From positions 62,179 to 126,178 of the forward strand of contig PLTA01000061.1 of the NCBI GenBank assembly GCA_003164295.1: 64,000 nt of DNA. Direction: 5' to 3'. Below the pieces are notes generated by a model that had not been told where the DNA came from, did not search any database, and saw only the letters and a program-made list of their open reading frames with translations. How positions within the stretch are numbered: the stretch's first letter is position 1; each line of letters begins with the position of its first letter. The DNA comes from Candidatus Bathyarchaeota archaeon (lineage in GTDB: Archaea > Thermoproteota > Bathyarchaeia > Bathyarchaeales > Bathycorpusculaceae). The translations under genes were made by a program, and so were the position numbers. Positions 35,101 to 44,317 of this stretch are shown one piece after another.

Positions 35101-36036
35101 ATGGGCGAGTTGAAGGGGAAAAAAGTACTAGTAACTGGAGGCGCAGGGTTTATCGGTTATCACCTCTGCAAAAAACTGTCAGATTTAACTTCTAACTTAA
35201 CTATTTATGATAACTTGTCAAGCGGTAAAATGGAAAATGTAAAAGATGTGCCAAAAGCCAAACTTGTTAAAGGCGACATATTAGACCTTAAAAAATTATT
35301 GACTTTGGATAAGTTTGATATAATTTATCATTTAGCTGCCCAAGTTGTAGTGCCCTACTCCATGGAGAATCCGCTGATTGATTTTGAAACAAACGCTAAA
35401 GGAACCGTGCAGGTTTTGGAAAAAGCACGCAAAGACCATGCAAAACTGGTTTTCGCATCCAGCGCAGCAGTTTACGGTAACCCATCAGTCTTTCCAACTC
35501 CCGAAACCTATGGCTTTCACCCCTTCTCGTGCTATGGCTTATCAAAAGTTGTAGGCGAAGAATACTGCAACATGTACCAAAGCCAATATAGTTTAGATAT
35601 CGCAATAACAAGGTTCGCAAACGTTTACGGCTCAAGATGCCACGGTGTAATCCATGATTTCCTTGACAAGCTTGCTGCAAACCCGGGCAAACTAGAAATC
35701 ATCGGCACAGGGCTTCAATCAAGAGATTTTATACATATTTCAGATGTAGTTGACGCTTTAGTAACTGTTGGTTCAGAAGATTCTGCTAACGGCAAAGTTT
35801 ACAACTTAGGCTACGGAACAACCATCTCAATTATTGACCTTGCCAAAATGATGCTTAAAATCCTAAACTTGGAAAAAAAGACATTCATCTCCACCACAGG
35901 TGTTTCTTGGCAGGGCGACGTGACAAAAATCTGGTTTGACAACTCTAAAGCAAAGAAAGAGTTGAATTGGAATCCCAAGGTAAACCTTGAAGATGCCATA
36001 AAGGAAGTTATCGCTGAGAGGAAACTCTCAAAATGA
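35101..36036 (+). CDS. NAD-dependent epimerase/dehydratase (GalE-like)
   Basis: The 311-residue short-chain dehydrogenase-type protein has VTGGAGFIGYHL (NAD-binding GxxGxxG), IYHLAAQ, SSAAVYGNP (catalytic Ser/Thr region) and YGLSKVVGE (Tyr-x-x-x-Lys). It matches UDP-glucose/UDP-N-acetylglucosamine 4-epimerases and related dehydratases; the sugar is not decided. GTG 35092 is in frame, but ATG 35101 suits the leaderless promoter. Its last four bases overlap the UbiA gene (ATGA), which in turn overlaps the Tes-like gene, so the three form one operon. It may supply a sugar nucleotide for glycolipid head groups (inference). Confidence 0.88.
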   Translation: MGELKGKKVLVTGGAGFIGYHLCKKLSDLTSNLTIYDNLSSGKMENVKDVPKAKLVKGDILDLKKLLTLDKFDIIYHLAAQVVVPYSMENPLIDFETNAKGTVQVLEKARKDHAKLVFASSAAVYGNPSVFPTPETYGFHPFSCYGLSKVVGEEYCNMYQSQYSLDIAITRFANVYGSRCHGVIHDFLDKLAANPGKLEIIGTGLQSRDFIHISDVVDALVTVGSEDSANGKVYNLGYGTTISIIDLAKMMLKILNLEKKTFISTTGVSWQGDVTKIWFDNSKAKKELNWNPKVNLEDAIKEVIAERKLSK

Positions 36037-36917
36037 CCCCTGGGGCGCCGGCTAAAGGCTTAATCGCTCTATTACGGCTTCCCTACTGGCTCATGACAGG
36101 CGGTTTATCTGTTCTAACTGCTTTCGCAATTAGCAAAAGAATGATTGGACCCGAAGAAATCGTGCTGATTTTCTTTTCAATGGCGTTCATAACATCGGCT
36201 GGTTTCGCAATTAATGATTACTTTGACCGAGAGAGTGATGCTGTAATTAAACCAAAACGGCCAATCCCGTCGGGTGAATTGACGCTAAAGCAGGTAGTGG
36301 CAGTCTCAGGCGTACTTTTCGCCGTTGGCTTGATTATGGCCGCTTACATTAACTGGTTAAGCTTTGCAATCATCGCAGCCGATTCCGCACTACTTTTGAT
36401 TTACTCGACGCTTGTTAAGCGAAAATCCGGTTTTGCCGCCAATGTTTTGATTGGCATTTTGACTGGCACTGCATTTATGTATGGACAAGCAACTATTTCC
36501 CACCCTCCAATTGTAAACTTAATTTCTCTAAGCCTCTACCCAATCGCTTTCGGCACCATTGGCGGAAATGTGCTTCGTGACATCCTCAGTGCAGAAGGCG
36601 ACTCAAAAGTTGGGTACCCGACGCTTCCTCAGAAAATCGGCAGCTTAAAGTCGGCGAAGGTGGCTGCTCTCTTTTTTATATTAACTGCAGTGTTTGCTCC
36701 CCTTCCCTCCATCCCTTTCTTTGCAGGTCACTTTACCGTTTATTATTTGCCGCTCATCTTACTTTGGAGCGCTCTGTTGATTTATTCGTCAATTCGCCTA
36801 ATTACCTCAGCTTCATCACTGACTAATGTGCGCAAATACGAGCGCATAGTTACTATGTCGATGATTTTACTACCGTTAGCGTTAATAATCGAGGCAACAC
36901 TTGGAGGTTTACTATGA
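36033..36917 (+). CDS. UbiA-family prenyltransferase, likely digeranylgeranylglyceryl-phosphate synthase
   Basis: The 294-residue protein has about eight hydrophobic helices. NDYFDRESD holds the first Asp-rich motif and RDILSAEGD the second, both binding Mg-diphosphate in UbiA enzymes. IPSGELTLKQ follows the first motif, as in archaeal DGGGP synthase. This enzyme adds the second geranylgeranyl chain to the glycerol phosphate backbone of archaeal lipids. The Tes-like partner, which overlaps it by four bases, supports a lipid role. Other UbiA activities (menaquinone, heme) are less likely here. Confidence 0.85.
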   Translation: MTPGAPAKGLIALLRLPYWLMTGGLSVLTAFAISKRMIGPEEIVLIFFSMAFITSAGFAINDYFDRESDAVIKPKRPIPSGELTLKQVVAVSGVLFAVGLIMAAYINWLSFAIIAADSALLLIYSTLVKRKSGFAANVLIGILTGTAFMYGQATISHPPIVNLISLSLYPIAFGTIGGNVLRDILSAEGDSKVGYPTLPQKIGSLKSAKVAALFFILTAVFAPLPSIPFFAGHFTVYYLPLILLWSALLIYSSIRLITSASSLTNVRKYERIVTMSMILLPLALIIEATLGGLL

Positions 36918-38380
36918 CCGATACGAAAAGTATATGCCCTGAATGCCAGAAAAAAATTGATGCACAACTAACGCAGGGTAACGGGAAAATCCAAATTACC
37001 AAGCAGTGTCCCGAGCATGGGGAGTTCGAAGCTACGCATTGGCAAAGCCCAGCCATCTATAAGCATATGCAAACCTACGATCAATTCCAATACCTGGGCG
37101 ATTTAAACGCTCCAAAAAACCCTGAGGGTTGCCCCTACGTTTGCGAAACCTGCAATAATCACGCTTCAGGCACGGTCATAGGTGTAATCGATGTCACAAA
37201 ACGGTGCAATTTCAAATGTGCCGTTTGTTTCTCGACTTTTCCACAGCAAGAAGTCGATTATGAGCCAACCAAAGAAGCACTAATTGACATGCTTGAGTTC
37301 GTAAGCAAAGCAAACCCCAAACCTCCGGCTATTCTCTTTTCAGGTGGAGAACCCCTAGAACGAGATGATATGCCTGAAATAATCGGCGCCGCTCACAAGC
37401 TAAAATTCATGACAATTCTAGCCACCAACGGGACACATTTAGTTGATACCCCTGGGCTAGCACAGAAGCTAAAAGACAATGGCTTAAACATTGTTTATTT
37501 ATCGTTTGATAGTTTTCATGAAGAATTTAACAAGAAAGTTAGAGGCCGAGAACTCTTAGACATCAAACTGAAAGCTATTGACGTTTGCCGCCAACACGAC
37601 ATGGAAATCATTTTGGTTAATACTTTAATGAAAAGTTTGAACGATAAAGAAGTCGGCGACATGATACGATTCGCAGCCAAAAACACCGACATAGTTAGAG
37701 GATTAATTTTCCAACCCATCGCCTTCACAGGTCGAGCTACAGAAAATCCCTTCCGCGAAAACTTCCGGGAATGGTCATTTGCAGAAGATGTTGAAAAACA
37801 AACAGGCGGCGAAATAAAGACCACTGACTTATTTCCCATGTCCGTTATGACTTCTCCAATAAAGATAATGCGAAAATTCATGCAAAAACCTTGGCCATTG
37901 TTCTCTTGCAGTCCACAATGCGGAATCGTAAACTGGATCTACGTTTCAGAAGACGGCAAAATGTTTCCAGTTAATCGCTTCGTCAACTTTGATAGGTTCT
38001 TTAACTACATCCGAAAGACCGCTGAAAACGCCGAATCAAAAGGAAAATTCTCTCTGCTCTCATCACTATTCATGGCGTCGATGCTTTCAATGAATATGTT
38101 CCTTGTAACAAAGGAAGTAGGCATGTTAACCCTGACAAACTCAATCATGAGAATGCACTTGTCGCCATCTTATCAGTCGTTGGGCAAAATTCGTCGTCGT
38201 ATCTTCCTGCTTGGCTGCATGGCATTCATGGACTCTTACAATTTCGACGTTAACCGTGTCCGTCGATGTGTAGTTCACTATATTACCCCAGATAAGAAAA
38301 TCATACCATTTTGCGCTTACAACAACATCCACAGAGTAGCCATCGAAAAAGAATTCGCAGATAGACAACAGAAAGCTTAA
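36914..38380 (+). CDS. tes: Tes-like radical SAM protein (tetraether lipid synthase family)
   Basis: The 488-residue protein has an N-terminal metal site (CPEC at 8-11, CPEHG at 32-36), a second Cys group (Cys73/77/80) and CNFKCAVC at 98-105 (radical SAM). FSGGEPLERDD and further Cys near the C-terminus (SCSPQCG, PFCAYNN) complete the pattern of the MJ0619/Tes family. Tes joins two archaeol chains to make tetraether (GDGT) lipids. Related proteins methylate pterins, so the name is by family. Its overlap with the UbiA gene favours lipid work. It converges with the DUF1616-like gene, overlapping by four bases. Confidence 0.8.
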   Translation: MTDTKSICPECQKKIDAQLTQGNGKIQITKQCPEHGEFEATHWQSPAIYKHMQTYDQFQYLGDLNAPKNPEGCPYVCETCNNHASGTVIGVIDVTKRCNFKCAVCFSTFPQQEVDYEPTKEALIDMLEFVSKANPKPPAILFSGGEPLERDDMPEIIGAAHKLKFMTILATNGTHLVDTPGLAQKLKDNGLNIVYLSFDSFHEEFNKKVRGRELLDIKLKAIDVCRQHDMEIILVNTLMKSLNDKEVGDMIRFAAKNTDIVRGLIFQPIAFTGRATENPFRENFREWSFAEDVEKQTGGEIKTTDLFPMSVMTSPIKIMRKFMQKPWPLFSCSPQCGIVNWIYVSEDGKMFPVNRFVNFDRFFNYIRKTAENAESKGKFSLLSSLFMASMLSMNMFLVTKEVGMLTLTNSIMRMHLSPSYQSLGKIRRRIFLLGCMAFMDSYNFDVNRVRRCVVHYITPDKKIIPFCAYNNIHRVAIEKEFADRQQKA

Positions 38381-38877
38381 CTCATAACTTGAATGTTTAA
38401 AGAAGCTTGATCATTTGTAAACTCGAATGTGCCAGCGGAATTCTGATGCCAGAGTTCAAAAACAACCCAGTAGCTTCCAACCTGATTGAGCGTGATTGTA
38501 GATTCAGTTTGCCACGTCGCAGTGTTTGCTAAAGATAAATCATACGTTTGGATTGGTGTGACATCAACGGGAAAACTTGATAGATCTGAGGTAACTTTCA
38601 CTAAGACTTGATAGGTTTGGTTTCCGCTTCCTCCCATGTTGTTTACAACGCCAACCCATAAATTGAAAGTGCTGTTCTGGTTAGCAATAAGAGTAGTAGG
38701 ATAATTGTTGGCTGTTTTTTGGGCGTCAAGCATGTAAATTGTGTTGTATCCTGATGGCTGGGCCTTCAAAGTCAAAAAGTAACCTGCAACGACTGCTGAG
38801 ACTATTATTAGTACTAGAAAAACGGCGACTGCATAACCTTTGTCATCGTTTAAACCGATTTTTCTTCCAATGCGCAT
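38377..38877 (-). CDS. DUF1616-like membrane-anchored protein
   Basis: The 166-residue protein has one N-terminal membrane helix (about residues 18-38) and an extracellular beta-rich domain with SGNQTYQVLVKV and sequons. It resembles the C-terminal domain of DUF1616 proteins, which are common in archaea and of unknown function. It begins inside the end of the upstream glycosyltransferase gene (35-base overlap), so the two are translationally linked. A role as a partner of an envelope glycosyltransferase is plausible. Confidence 0.72.
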   Translation of the reverse strand: MRIGRKIGLNDDKGYAVAVFLVLIIVSAVVAGYFLTLKAQPSGYNTIYMLDAQKTANNYPTTLIANQNSTFNLWVGVVNNMGGSGNQTYQVLVKVTSDLSSFPVDVTPIQTYDLSLANTATWQTESTITLNQVGSYWVVFELWHQNSAGTFEFTNDQASLNIQVMS

Positions 38878-39583
38878 AACACGTTCGGATAGTGTCAGCT
38901 TCGAAAACCCCCCTGAATATAGTGCTAAATATTTCTATTCCTGACTTAAATCTTCTTAGTTTAGGTCTGCCATATTTTCTGGCTTTATATGTGGTTGAGA
39001 CCTCAACCATGTTGTATCCTTTTTTAGCAAATTTTATGAGCATTTCCGTTGCGTACGCCATGTCGTCCTCATTTAAATTTACATTATCAATGGCTTCATG
39101 TGATATTGCTCGAAAACCTGATTGTGTGTCACTTAGAAATTGACTGTAGAAGAAATCAAAACACCATGTTATTACTCTGTTCCCAAGAAAATTCATGAAT
39201 CCCATAGCTTTATTTGGGTCATACATGCGCGTGGCTAAAACCATATCGACGTCTTTCTCAACCATTTTCTCAAGCATACGGCTGATGTGCTTTACCTCAT
39301 AGGTTCCGTCGCCATCGACCATTACAATAATGTTGCCTTTGGCATTTTTCATTCCTGTTCTAAGAGCAAGACCATACCCACGTCTTGGCTCAATAATTAA
39401 CCTGCAAAAATCGAGGTCTTTAACTATTTCTATAGTGCCGTCCGTTGAATTGCCATCTACAACAATTATTTCTTTGGGATAAGTCAAATCGTTTTGAATG
39501 GTTGTTACTGCTTCCAGAATGTTTCCTGCTTCATTGAGTGTTGGAATCACTACTGAAACCATTTCAACTTTTGAGGTCATCAT
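38843..39583 (-). CDS. Family 2 glycosyltransferase, dolichyl-phosphate-sugar synthase-like
   Basis: The 246-residue protein has VSVVIPTLNEAGNI, EIIVVDGNSTDGT, MVDGDGTYEV (DxD) and DTQSGFRAIS. It is soluble apart from possible peripheral helices and resembles DPM1-like enzymes that make dolichyl-phosphate sugars. ATG 39583 follows a gggagaagcgg element. The gene runs into the DUF1616-like gene and is preceded, 42 bases upstream, by a family 4 glycosyltransferase. Compare the similar protein at 28248-28931. Confidence 0.86.
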   Translation of the reverse strand: MMTSKVEMVSVVIPTLNEAGNILEAVTTIQNDLTYPKEIIVVDGNSTDGTIEIVKDLDFCRLIIEPRRGYGLALRTGMKNAKGNIIVMVDGDGTYEVKHISRMLEKMVEKDVDMVLATRMYDPNKAMGFMNFLGNRVITWCFDFFYSQFLSDTQSGFRAISHEAIDNVNLNEDDMAYATEMLIKFAKKGYNMVEVSTTYKARKYGRPKLRRFKSGIEIFSTIFRGVFEADTIRTCYAHWKKNRFKR

Positions 39584-39625
39584 CCGCTTCTCCCATGCGA
39601 AGGCTATATTGATTCCATAGTTTGG

Positions 39626-40783
39626 TTAAATAAGCTCTTCGTATATTTCCACAAGCCTCTCAACGTTTTTATCCCAACTAAACTTTTTTTCCATTTCCGC
39701 CCTGAGCTCTATTCTGCGAGAAGAAAAATCATCGGTCGCAAATTCCAAAACAGCTTTTGCAAGCATCGAGGAATCGTTAGGCGGCACCAGCTTCCCCCAT
39801 TTTTCAATCAATATTTCACCTATTCCACCAACATCTGTCGCTATCACGGGGAGCCCACATGCCATAGCTTCAAGAGCAACCAAAGGCAAACCTTCACCAG
39901 ATTTTGACGGCAGCACAAAAAAGTCAGCGGCGTTATAGTAGAGTGGCAAATCCTCATCTTTTACAAAACCCGTAAGTATAAAATTATTTTCTATCCCTAA
40001 CTCTTGAGCTCGCATCTGCACGCTGACTTGATCTGGCCCTTTCCCAACGACTAAAAAAGTAATATTTTGATTCTTTTTTATCGCAATGCTTGCGCCCTCA
40101 ATTAGTGTGTCGACGCCGTTTTTGTAGACTAATCTTCTAACAGTTATTGCTACAATTGCATTTGGGCGAATCCCAAGCTTTCTTCTCATTTCCTCTCGTT
40201 TTCCAGGTAAAGGCTTGAAATGTTGTAGATCAACCCCATTATACATGACTTGAATTTTCTGTGGTCTTGCTCCTAAACTTAAAACGTAATCCTTAGTAGC
40301 GCGGCTTACAGTTATTATTTTGTCAGCTTCTTTAAGCGTCTCCTTCCCAACTGCCAAGTCATTTAGTCGCTCAATCTTATCAAAAATGTTGTCATAATTA
40401 ATGAATGTGTTATGTTGAGTTAACACAAATGGCTTACTGTACCGTTTTGCAAGCTTAGCAGCAATAAGCGATGTGAGATAAGGATGTCCATGTGCATGGA
40501 CTATTTTGCTTGATTTTACAGCTTTAAGAAAAACCTCAAAACTTGGCACAGTTGGAATAGAATACGGAATTCCAAGACGGAAACCCGTGTTCAAAGATTC
40601 ATAGCATTCAACGTTTACGCGGTCAACAATATAATGTTTGGGTGTTCCAATTCGATTTGTTATCACAATTGGTTCAAAATTTTTCTGTAATAGCCGTTTG
40701 CTTTGTTCATTTACAACTTTTTCTATTCCGCCTACATGGGGGAGAAAAGTGTGTGTAACAATGCACAGCTTTGTTTGAACCAT
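39626..40783 (-). CDS. Family 4 glycosyltransferase
   Basis: The 385-residue protein has the GT-B fold: TFLPHVGGIEKVVNE at the acceptor side, MYNGVDLQHFKP in the linker and EGLPLVALEAMACGLPVIA with GGIGE for the donor sugar nucleotide. It is probably the first gene of the minus-strand glycosyltransferase group (39626, 38843, 38377). The 160-base upstream region is AT rich. It may build the glycan or glycolipid head group used by the envelope; the acceptor is unknown. Confidence 0.87.
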   Translation of the reverse strand: MVQTKLCIVTHTFLPHVGGIEKVVNEQSKRLLQKNFEPIVITNRIGTPKHYIVDRVNVECYESLNTGFRLGIPYSIPTVPSFEVFLKAVKSSKIVHAHGHPYLTSLIAAKLAKRYSKPFVLTQHNTFINYDNIFDKIERLNDLAVGKETLKEADKIITVSRATKDYVLSLGARPQKIQVMYNGVDLQHFKPLPGKREEMRRKLGIRPNAIVAITVRRLVYKNGVDTLIEGASIAIKKNQNITFLVVGKGPDQVSVQMRAQELGIENNFILTGFVKDEDLPLYYNAADFFVLPSKSGEGLPLVALEAMACGLPVIATDVGGIGEILIEKWGKLVPPNDSSMLAKAVLEFATDDFSSRRIELRAEMEKKFSWDKNVERLVEIYEELI

Positions 40784-40944
40784 GGAAGAAACCCAACGTT
40801 AACTCCTCAATCAACATAGTATTATAACGTTACGGAAAAACAAAGATTACCCACAAAAAACAGCTTTGCGATTCCATTTGTATTATTTGAAACTCCTAAT
40901 AAAAACTAAAGTACCTCTAGACCTAAAATTAATAAAAAACTACA

Positions 40945-41430
40945 TCATCTCTGAGTTGCTTCAAAGTTTTTAGTGGCGCGAGTATAAACATTGGATGAAA
41001 CACCTGCAACCAGAGCGCCGATAGCATCGTTTGTGATTGAACCCAGCTTCTTTAGAATACCGGGTTTGGCCTGGTCAAAGCGTACATACTCGAAAACAGC
41101 TTTAGTTCCTCCGATATAGGTGGCGATTGCTATACCCAAAATTTCATCAGCGACTGGTCCTGGTCTGCCTCTGAACCTTTCCTGCGTTAACCCTGGAATC
41201 AAGCCCTTCTCTGCATCTTCTTGTGCATGGAATGCTGCAGTTTCAAGGATCGATATGTTAACGTCGTTAAGGACGTCTAGGAATTCTTCTGTGAGCATTT
41301 CTATGGCTATTTCCTGCGTTTCTATTCCTGGATGGGGAACGTACATTTCAATTGCGCAGTCGATTAAGTTTTTGAGCGAAATTTTATGTTTTTCTAAAAA
41401 CTTAAGCAATGGCGGATTTTCTTTAGGCAT
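40945..41430 (-). CDS. PgpA/CobZ-like phosphatase (candidate alpha-ribazole phosphatase)
   Basis: From ATG 41430, with a gaggttg ribosome-binding site, the protein has 161 residues. GPVADEILGIAIATYIGG, then VRFDQAKPGILKK and ITNDAIGALVAG, resemble the PgpA phosphatase pattern (Asp/Glu metal site, FDxxKP, DD-like AG). Archaeal CobZ, the alpha-ribazole-5-phosphate phosphatase, belongs to this kind of fold and size. With cobT, cobS and cobY close by, CobZ is the most economical reading. A lipid phosphatase remains possible. The longer frame to 41526 has no support. Confidence 0.65.
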   Translation of the reverse strand: MPKENPPLLKFLEKHKISLKNLIDCAIEMYVPHPGIETQEIAIEMLTEEFLDVLNDVNISILETAAFHAQEDAEKGLIPGLTQERFRGRPGPVADEILGIAIATYIGGTKAVFEYVRFDQAKPGILKKLGSITNDAIGALVAGVSSNVYTRATKNFEATQR

Positions 41431-41765
41431 TTTTTCAACCTCGTTTTTAGATGGTGAAGTTTGCTTTAAGCGTTGTGTGAGAGTTATTGCCGTAATGCTC
41501 TTATGTGAAAAGGTTCGATAAACCAAACAACATTAAATGTAATAATTTGCGAAAAATCGAGAAAAAAACCGTTGTATCGGTCAAACTTTTGCTAAAAAGC
41601 AAATTATCTGGATACTTGAAAGCTAAAGTTATGTTTTGTTGGTCACATGTTTTTCAGACAAGCAATGTTTATTTATCCCAAAATCAAATGTTTCATATTC
41701 ATCCAAAACCGACAACAAACAAAATAACTGTCGATGGTGAAATAACTAAGAGAGGGAAAATTGAA
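41431..41765. other. 335-base gap before the DUF71-CobT-CobS-CobY operon
   Basis: AT-rich, with no convincing gene or RNA. The best plus-strand promoter candidate is tgtttatttatc near 41666-41677. A purine-rich gagaggg (about 41750-41756) comes before ATG 41766. No cobalamin riboswitch fold was recognised. Confidence 0.5.
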
Positions 41766-42452
41766 ATGAAAGTTATTGCATCGTGGAGTGGCGGCAAAGA
41801 CAGCTGCTACGCGTACTATTTAGCAAAACAAGAAGGACACGAAGTTATAGGCCTATTAACTATGATGATGAATGAAGCAAAATCAAACTTTCACATGATA
41901 CCCGCCGGTATTTTAGACGCACAAGCTGAAGCACTTGGAATCCCACTGATGAAACAGAAAGCAACTCCTGAAACATACGAAAATGATTTCAAAGCTGCAT
42001 TGCTTAAATTGAAAGCCAAGGGCGCAGAAGGTTTAGTCACAGGCGACATCTACGAGGTAGCAGGTCATGAAGAAGGTTGGCTGGGGCGTGTCCTCAATGA
42101 AGTCGGTTTAATGCCAATAAAACCCCTATGGATGGGAGACACAAAACTCATCTACCAGTATTATCTTAAAGCTGGTTTCAAAGCAACAGTGGTACGCACA
42201 AACCTTTCAAAGCTCGGTGTGGAATGGCTGGGTAGAACACTTGACCAAAAGTTCTATGATGACATCATAAAGCTGCCTGGCATAGATCCATGTGGTGAAG
42301 GAGGAGAATACCACACAGTCATAACAGATGGTCCATTGATGAGTAAAAAGATTGAAATTCTAGAAATGGCAAAGCACAAGCTAGACGGCGGCTTCGGATA
42401 CTTAGAAATCAAAAAGTTCGAGGTCAAGCCGAAAGGCAAGGTAAAACCGTAG
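41766..42452 (+). CDS. DUF71/COG2102 ATPase (Dph6-like), in a corrinoid operon
   Basis: From ATG 41766 the protein has 228 residues. ASWSGGKDS is the PP-loop ATP-binding motif of the adenine nucleotide alpha hydrolase fold. GEGGEYHTVITDGP is the family signature. Dph6 uses ATP and ammonia to finish diphthamide on elongation factor 2, but comparative genomics has proposed a second DUF71 branch acting in B12 salvage. Here the gene is two bases from cobT, itself followed closely by cobS and cobY, which supports a corrinoid job. The operon position is seen; the function is inference. Confidence 0.82.
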   Translation: MKVIASWSGGKDSCYAYYLAKQEGHEVIGLLTMMMNEAKSNFHMIPAGILDAQAEALGIPLMKQKATPETYENDFKAALLKLKAKGAEGLVTGDIYEVAGHEEGWLGRVLNEVGLMPIKPLWMGDTKLIYQYYLKAGFKATVVRTNLSKLGVEWLGRTLDQKFYDDIIKLPGIDPCGEGGEYHTVITDGPLMSKKIEILEMAKHKLDGGFGYLEIKKFEVKPKGKVKP

Positions 42453-42453
42453 A

Positions 42454-43554
42454 ATGGCTACAGAACTTGACGTACTAATCGCCAATAACACGTTAAAAGC
42501 GAAAGCTTTTCTTGACGAAATCGAGGGGAAAAAACCCCTTTTCATCTGCACCATCGCCACCACTGAAACTGGAAAAATCCCGGGTTTATCAGCGGCTGGT
42601 GCAAACCCAGATTTCACCGATTTTACGCCTCCTGCAGATGCCGAACTTTTGCTTTTGGGTAAATGCAAATCTATCCAGGGCGTTCCCATTACTCCTGATG
42701 GGATTCCGACGCCTGGATTGATTACAACTTCAGCTTTGCATCTTGCCGATATTCCCGTGTTAGTTGTTAATGGCGGTGTGAAGGTTAAGCCTCAAATTCC
42801 CTTTGTTGATTTAGGCGGTAACTCAGGACGTGACATCCGTACAGGCGATTCTGTGGATAATGTGGAAGAAGTAATTGAACGAGCCAAAGTTTTAGGCGAG
42901 CAAATGGCAAAAGCCTCTGATTATCTTGTTATAGGTGAAAGCATTCCAGGCGGTACCACAACTGCCCTTGGCGTTCTATCTGCTTTAGGTGTTAATGCGG
43001 AAGGCAAAGTTAGCAGTACTCTTCTACAAAACCCTCATAGCTTGAAGGGTGAGGTTGTTCGCGAGGGCTTGACAGCGGCGGGCGAAAAATTCGGAAGCTT
43101 AAAAAACAATCCGATAAAAGCTGTGTCCTGTGTCGGCGATCCCATGATGCCTGCGTTAGCTGGATTAGTTATTGGTGGGGCTAGGCAGGTGCCTGTTTTG
43201 ATGGCTGGCGGAACGCAGATGACTGCTGTTTTAGCTGTGATTAATGGTTTGGAGCCAAAAGCCCTCTGTAACGTCGCTGTAGGCACGACAAGATGGGTAA
43301 CGAAAGATAAATCTTCAGACATCTGCGGCATCGTTAAACAATTCTGTGAAGTTCCAGTTTTAGCAGCCGACTTAAACTTTAGCAACTCACGATTCCCCGG
43401 CTTACAGATTTACGAGACTGGCCTTGTAAAAGAAGGAGTCGGTGCAGGGGGGGCATCCATTGTGGCAATGGCTAAGCTTGGCGGGGCAGTAACAAAAGAC
43501 CTATTGCTTAAAGAGATAGAGCGCAATTATGCCTTGTTGATGGGTTTGAAGTGA
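42454..43554 (+). CDS. cobT: CobT, archaeal type (nicotinate-nucleotide phosphoribosyltransferase)
   Basis: The 366-residue protein is of the archaeal CobT type: IPGLSAAGANP, DIRTGDSVD, IGESIPGGTTTALG, SCVGDPMMPALAGL and ETGLVKEGVGAGG. It makes the alpha-ribotide of the lower ligand base, usually dimethylbenzimidazole or another purine or benzimidazole. The lower base used here cannot be deduced. It starts ATG one base after the DUF71 stop and ends seven bases before cobS. The operon order is DUF71, cobT, cobS, cobY. Confidence 0.93.
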   Translation: MATELDVLIANNTLKAKAFLDEIEGKKPLFICTIATTETGKIPGLSAAGANPDFTDFTPPADAELLLLGKCKSIQGVPITPDGIPTPGLITTSALHLADIPVLVVNGGVKVKPQIPFVDLGGNSGRDIRTGDSVDNVEEVIERAKVLGEQMAKASDYLVIGESIPGGTTTALGVLSALGVNAEGKVSSTLLQNPHSLKGEVVREGLTAAGEKFGSLKNNPIKAVSCVGDPMMPALAGLVIGGARQVPVLMAGGTQMTAVLAVINGLEPKALCNVAVGTTRWVTKDKSSDICGIVKQFCEVPVLAADLNFSNSRFPGLQIYETGLVKEGVGAGGASIVAMAKLGGAVTKDLLLKEIERNYALLMGLK

Positions 43555-43561
43555 GACGGGT

Positions 43562-44317
43562 TTGGTTGTTAAAGAGTTAAAGAACCTTTTTTCTTTCCTA
43601 ACAATCTTTCCAGTGCAAATGGATAAAGACATGCTCGCCGATTGCGCACGCAACATGTGGGTTTTCCCTTTAATTGGCGCATTTATCGGCTTATTAACAG
43701 GAGTATTCGGGTGGATAGCGTACCATTTTTTGCCAGGAATAGTTGTTGGCGGCTTAGTGTTGGCTTTGCTGCTTTTGATTACTGGGCTGCACCACACCGA
43801 CGGCCTTTTGGATTTTGGCGACGGCGTCATGGTTCATGGAACTTTTGAACATAAAATCGAAGTTATGCATGATCAATTAACAGGTGCCGGAGGCTTAACT
43901 TTGGGCATAATGACCATGCTAATTTCTGCTTTAGCAATCGGCCAGTTAAAGGTTGGTATAATTGTCGGAGGCATAATCGTTATTGAACTTTCTGCGAAGC
44001 TTTCAATGGTTATGGTGGCCTGGGCAGGAAAATCAGTTCACGAAGGCATGAATACCCCGTTTCTTGAAGCAATGCACGGTGGCGTAGGTAACTTGCGTTT
44101 GATTGTTGCCCTGGTGATTTCTTTAATTGTTGCTTTGCCCTTGTTGCGGTGGGCAGGTGTTTTAGTTGTTTTGGCTGCCGTAATAACGGGTCTAATCATG
44201 ACTGCGGTTGCACATAGGAACTTCAACGGAGTTACAGGCGACGTTTTCGGTGCCACAAACGAAATAGCTCGTTTGGTTTGTGTGATTGTTTTGTTGGCGG
44301 CGGTTGCATGGGCATAA
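43562..44317 (+). CDS. cobS: CobS, adenosylcobinamide-GDP ribazoletransferase (copy 2)
   Basis: The 251-residue membrane protein starts TTG and has LFSFLTIFPVQ, FPLIGAFIGLL, HHTDGLLDFGDGVM (intact Asp motif DGxxDxxDG) and GDVFGATNEIAR. It is the more canonical of the two CobS proteins here; copy 1 has Asn in the motif. It attaches the alpha-ribotide made by CobT to adenosylcobinamide-GDP made by CobY. Its end overlaps the cobY start by ten bases. Confidence 0.93.
   Translation: MVVKELKNLFSFLTIFPVQMDKDMLADCARNMWVFPLIGAFIGLLTGVFGWIAYHFLPGIVVGGLVLALLLLITGLHHTDGLLDFGDGVMVHGTFEHKIEVMHDQLTGAGGLTLGIMTMLISALAIGQLKVGIIVGGIIVIELSAKLSMVMVAWAGKSVHEGMNTPFLEAMHGGVGNLRLIVALVISLIVALPLLRWAGVLVVLAAVITGLIMTAVAHRNFNGVTGDVFGATNEIARLVCVIVLLAAVAWA

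Noticed and set aside
41527-41765. Cobalamin riboswitch before the DUF71-cobT operon
   Set aside because: No conserved B12-box-like sequence or matching helices were recognised, and such riboswitches are rare in archaea.
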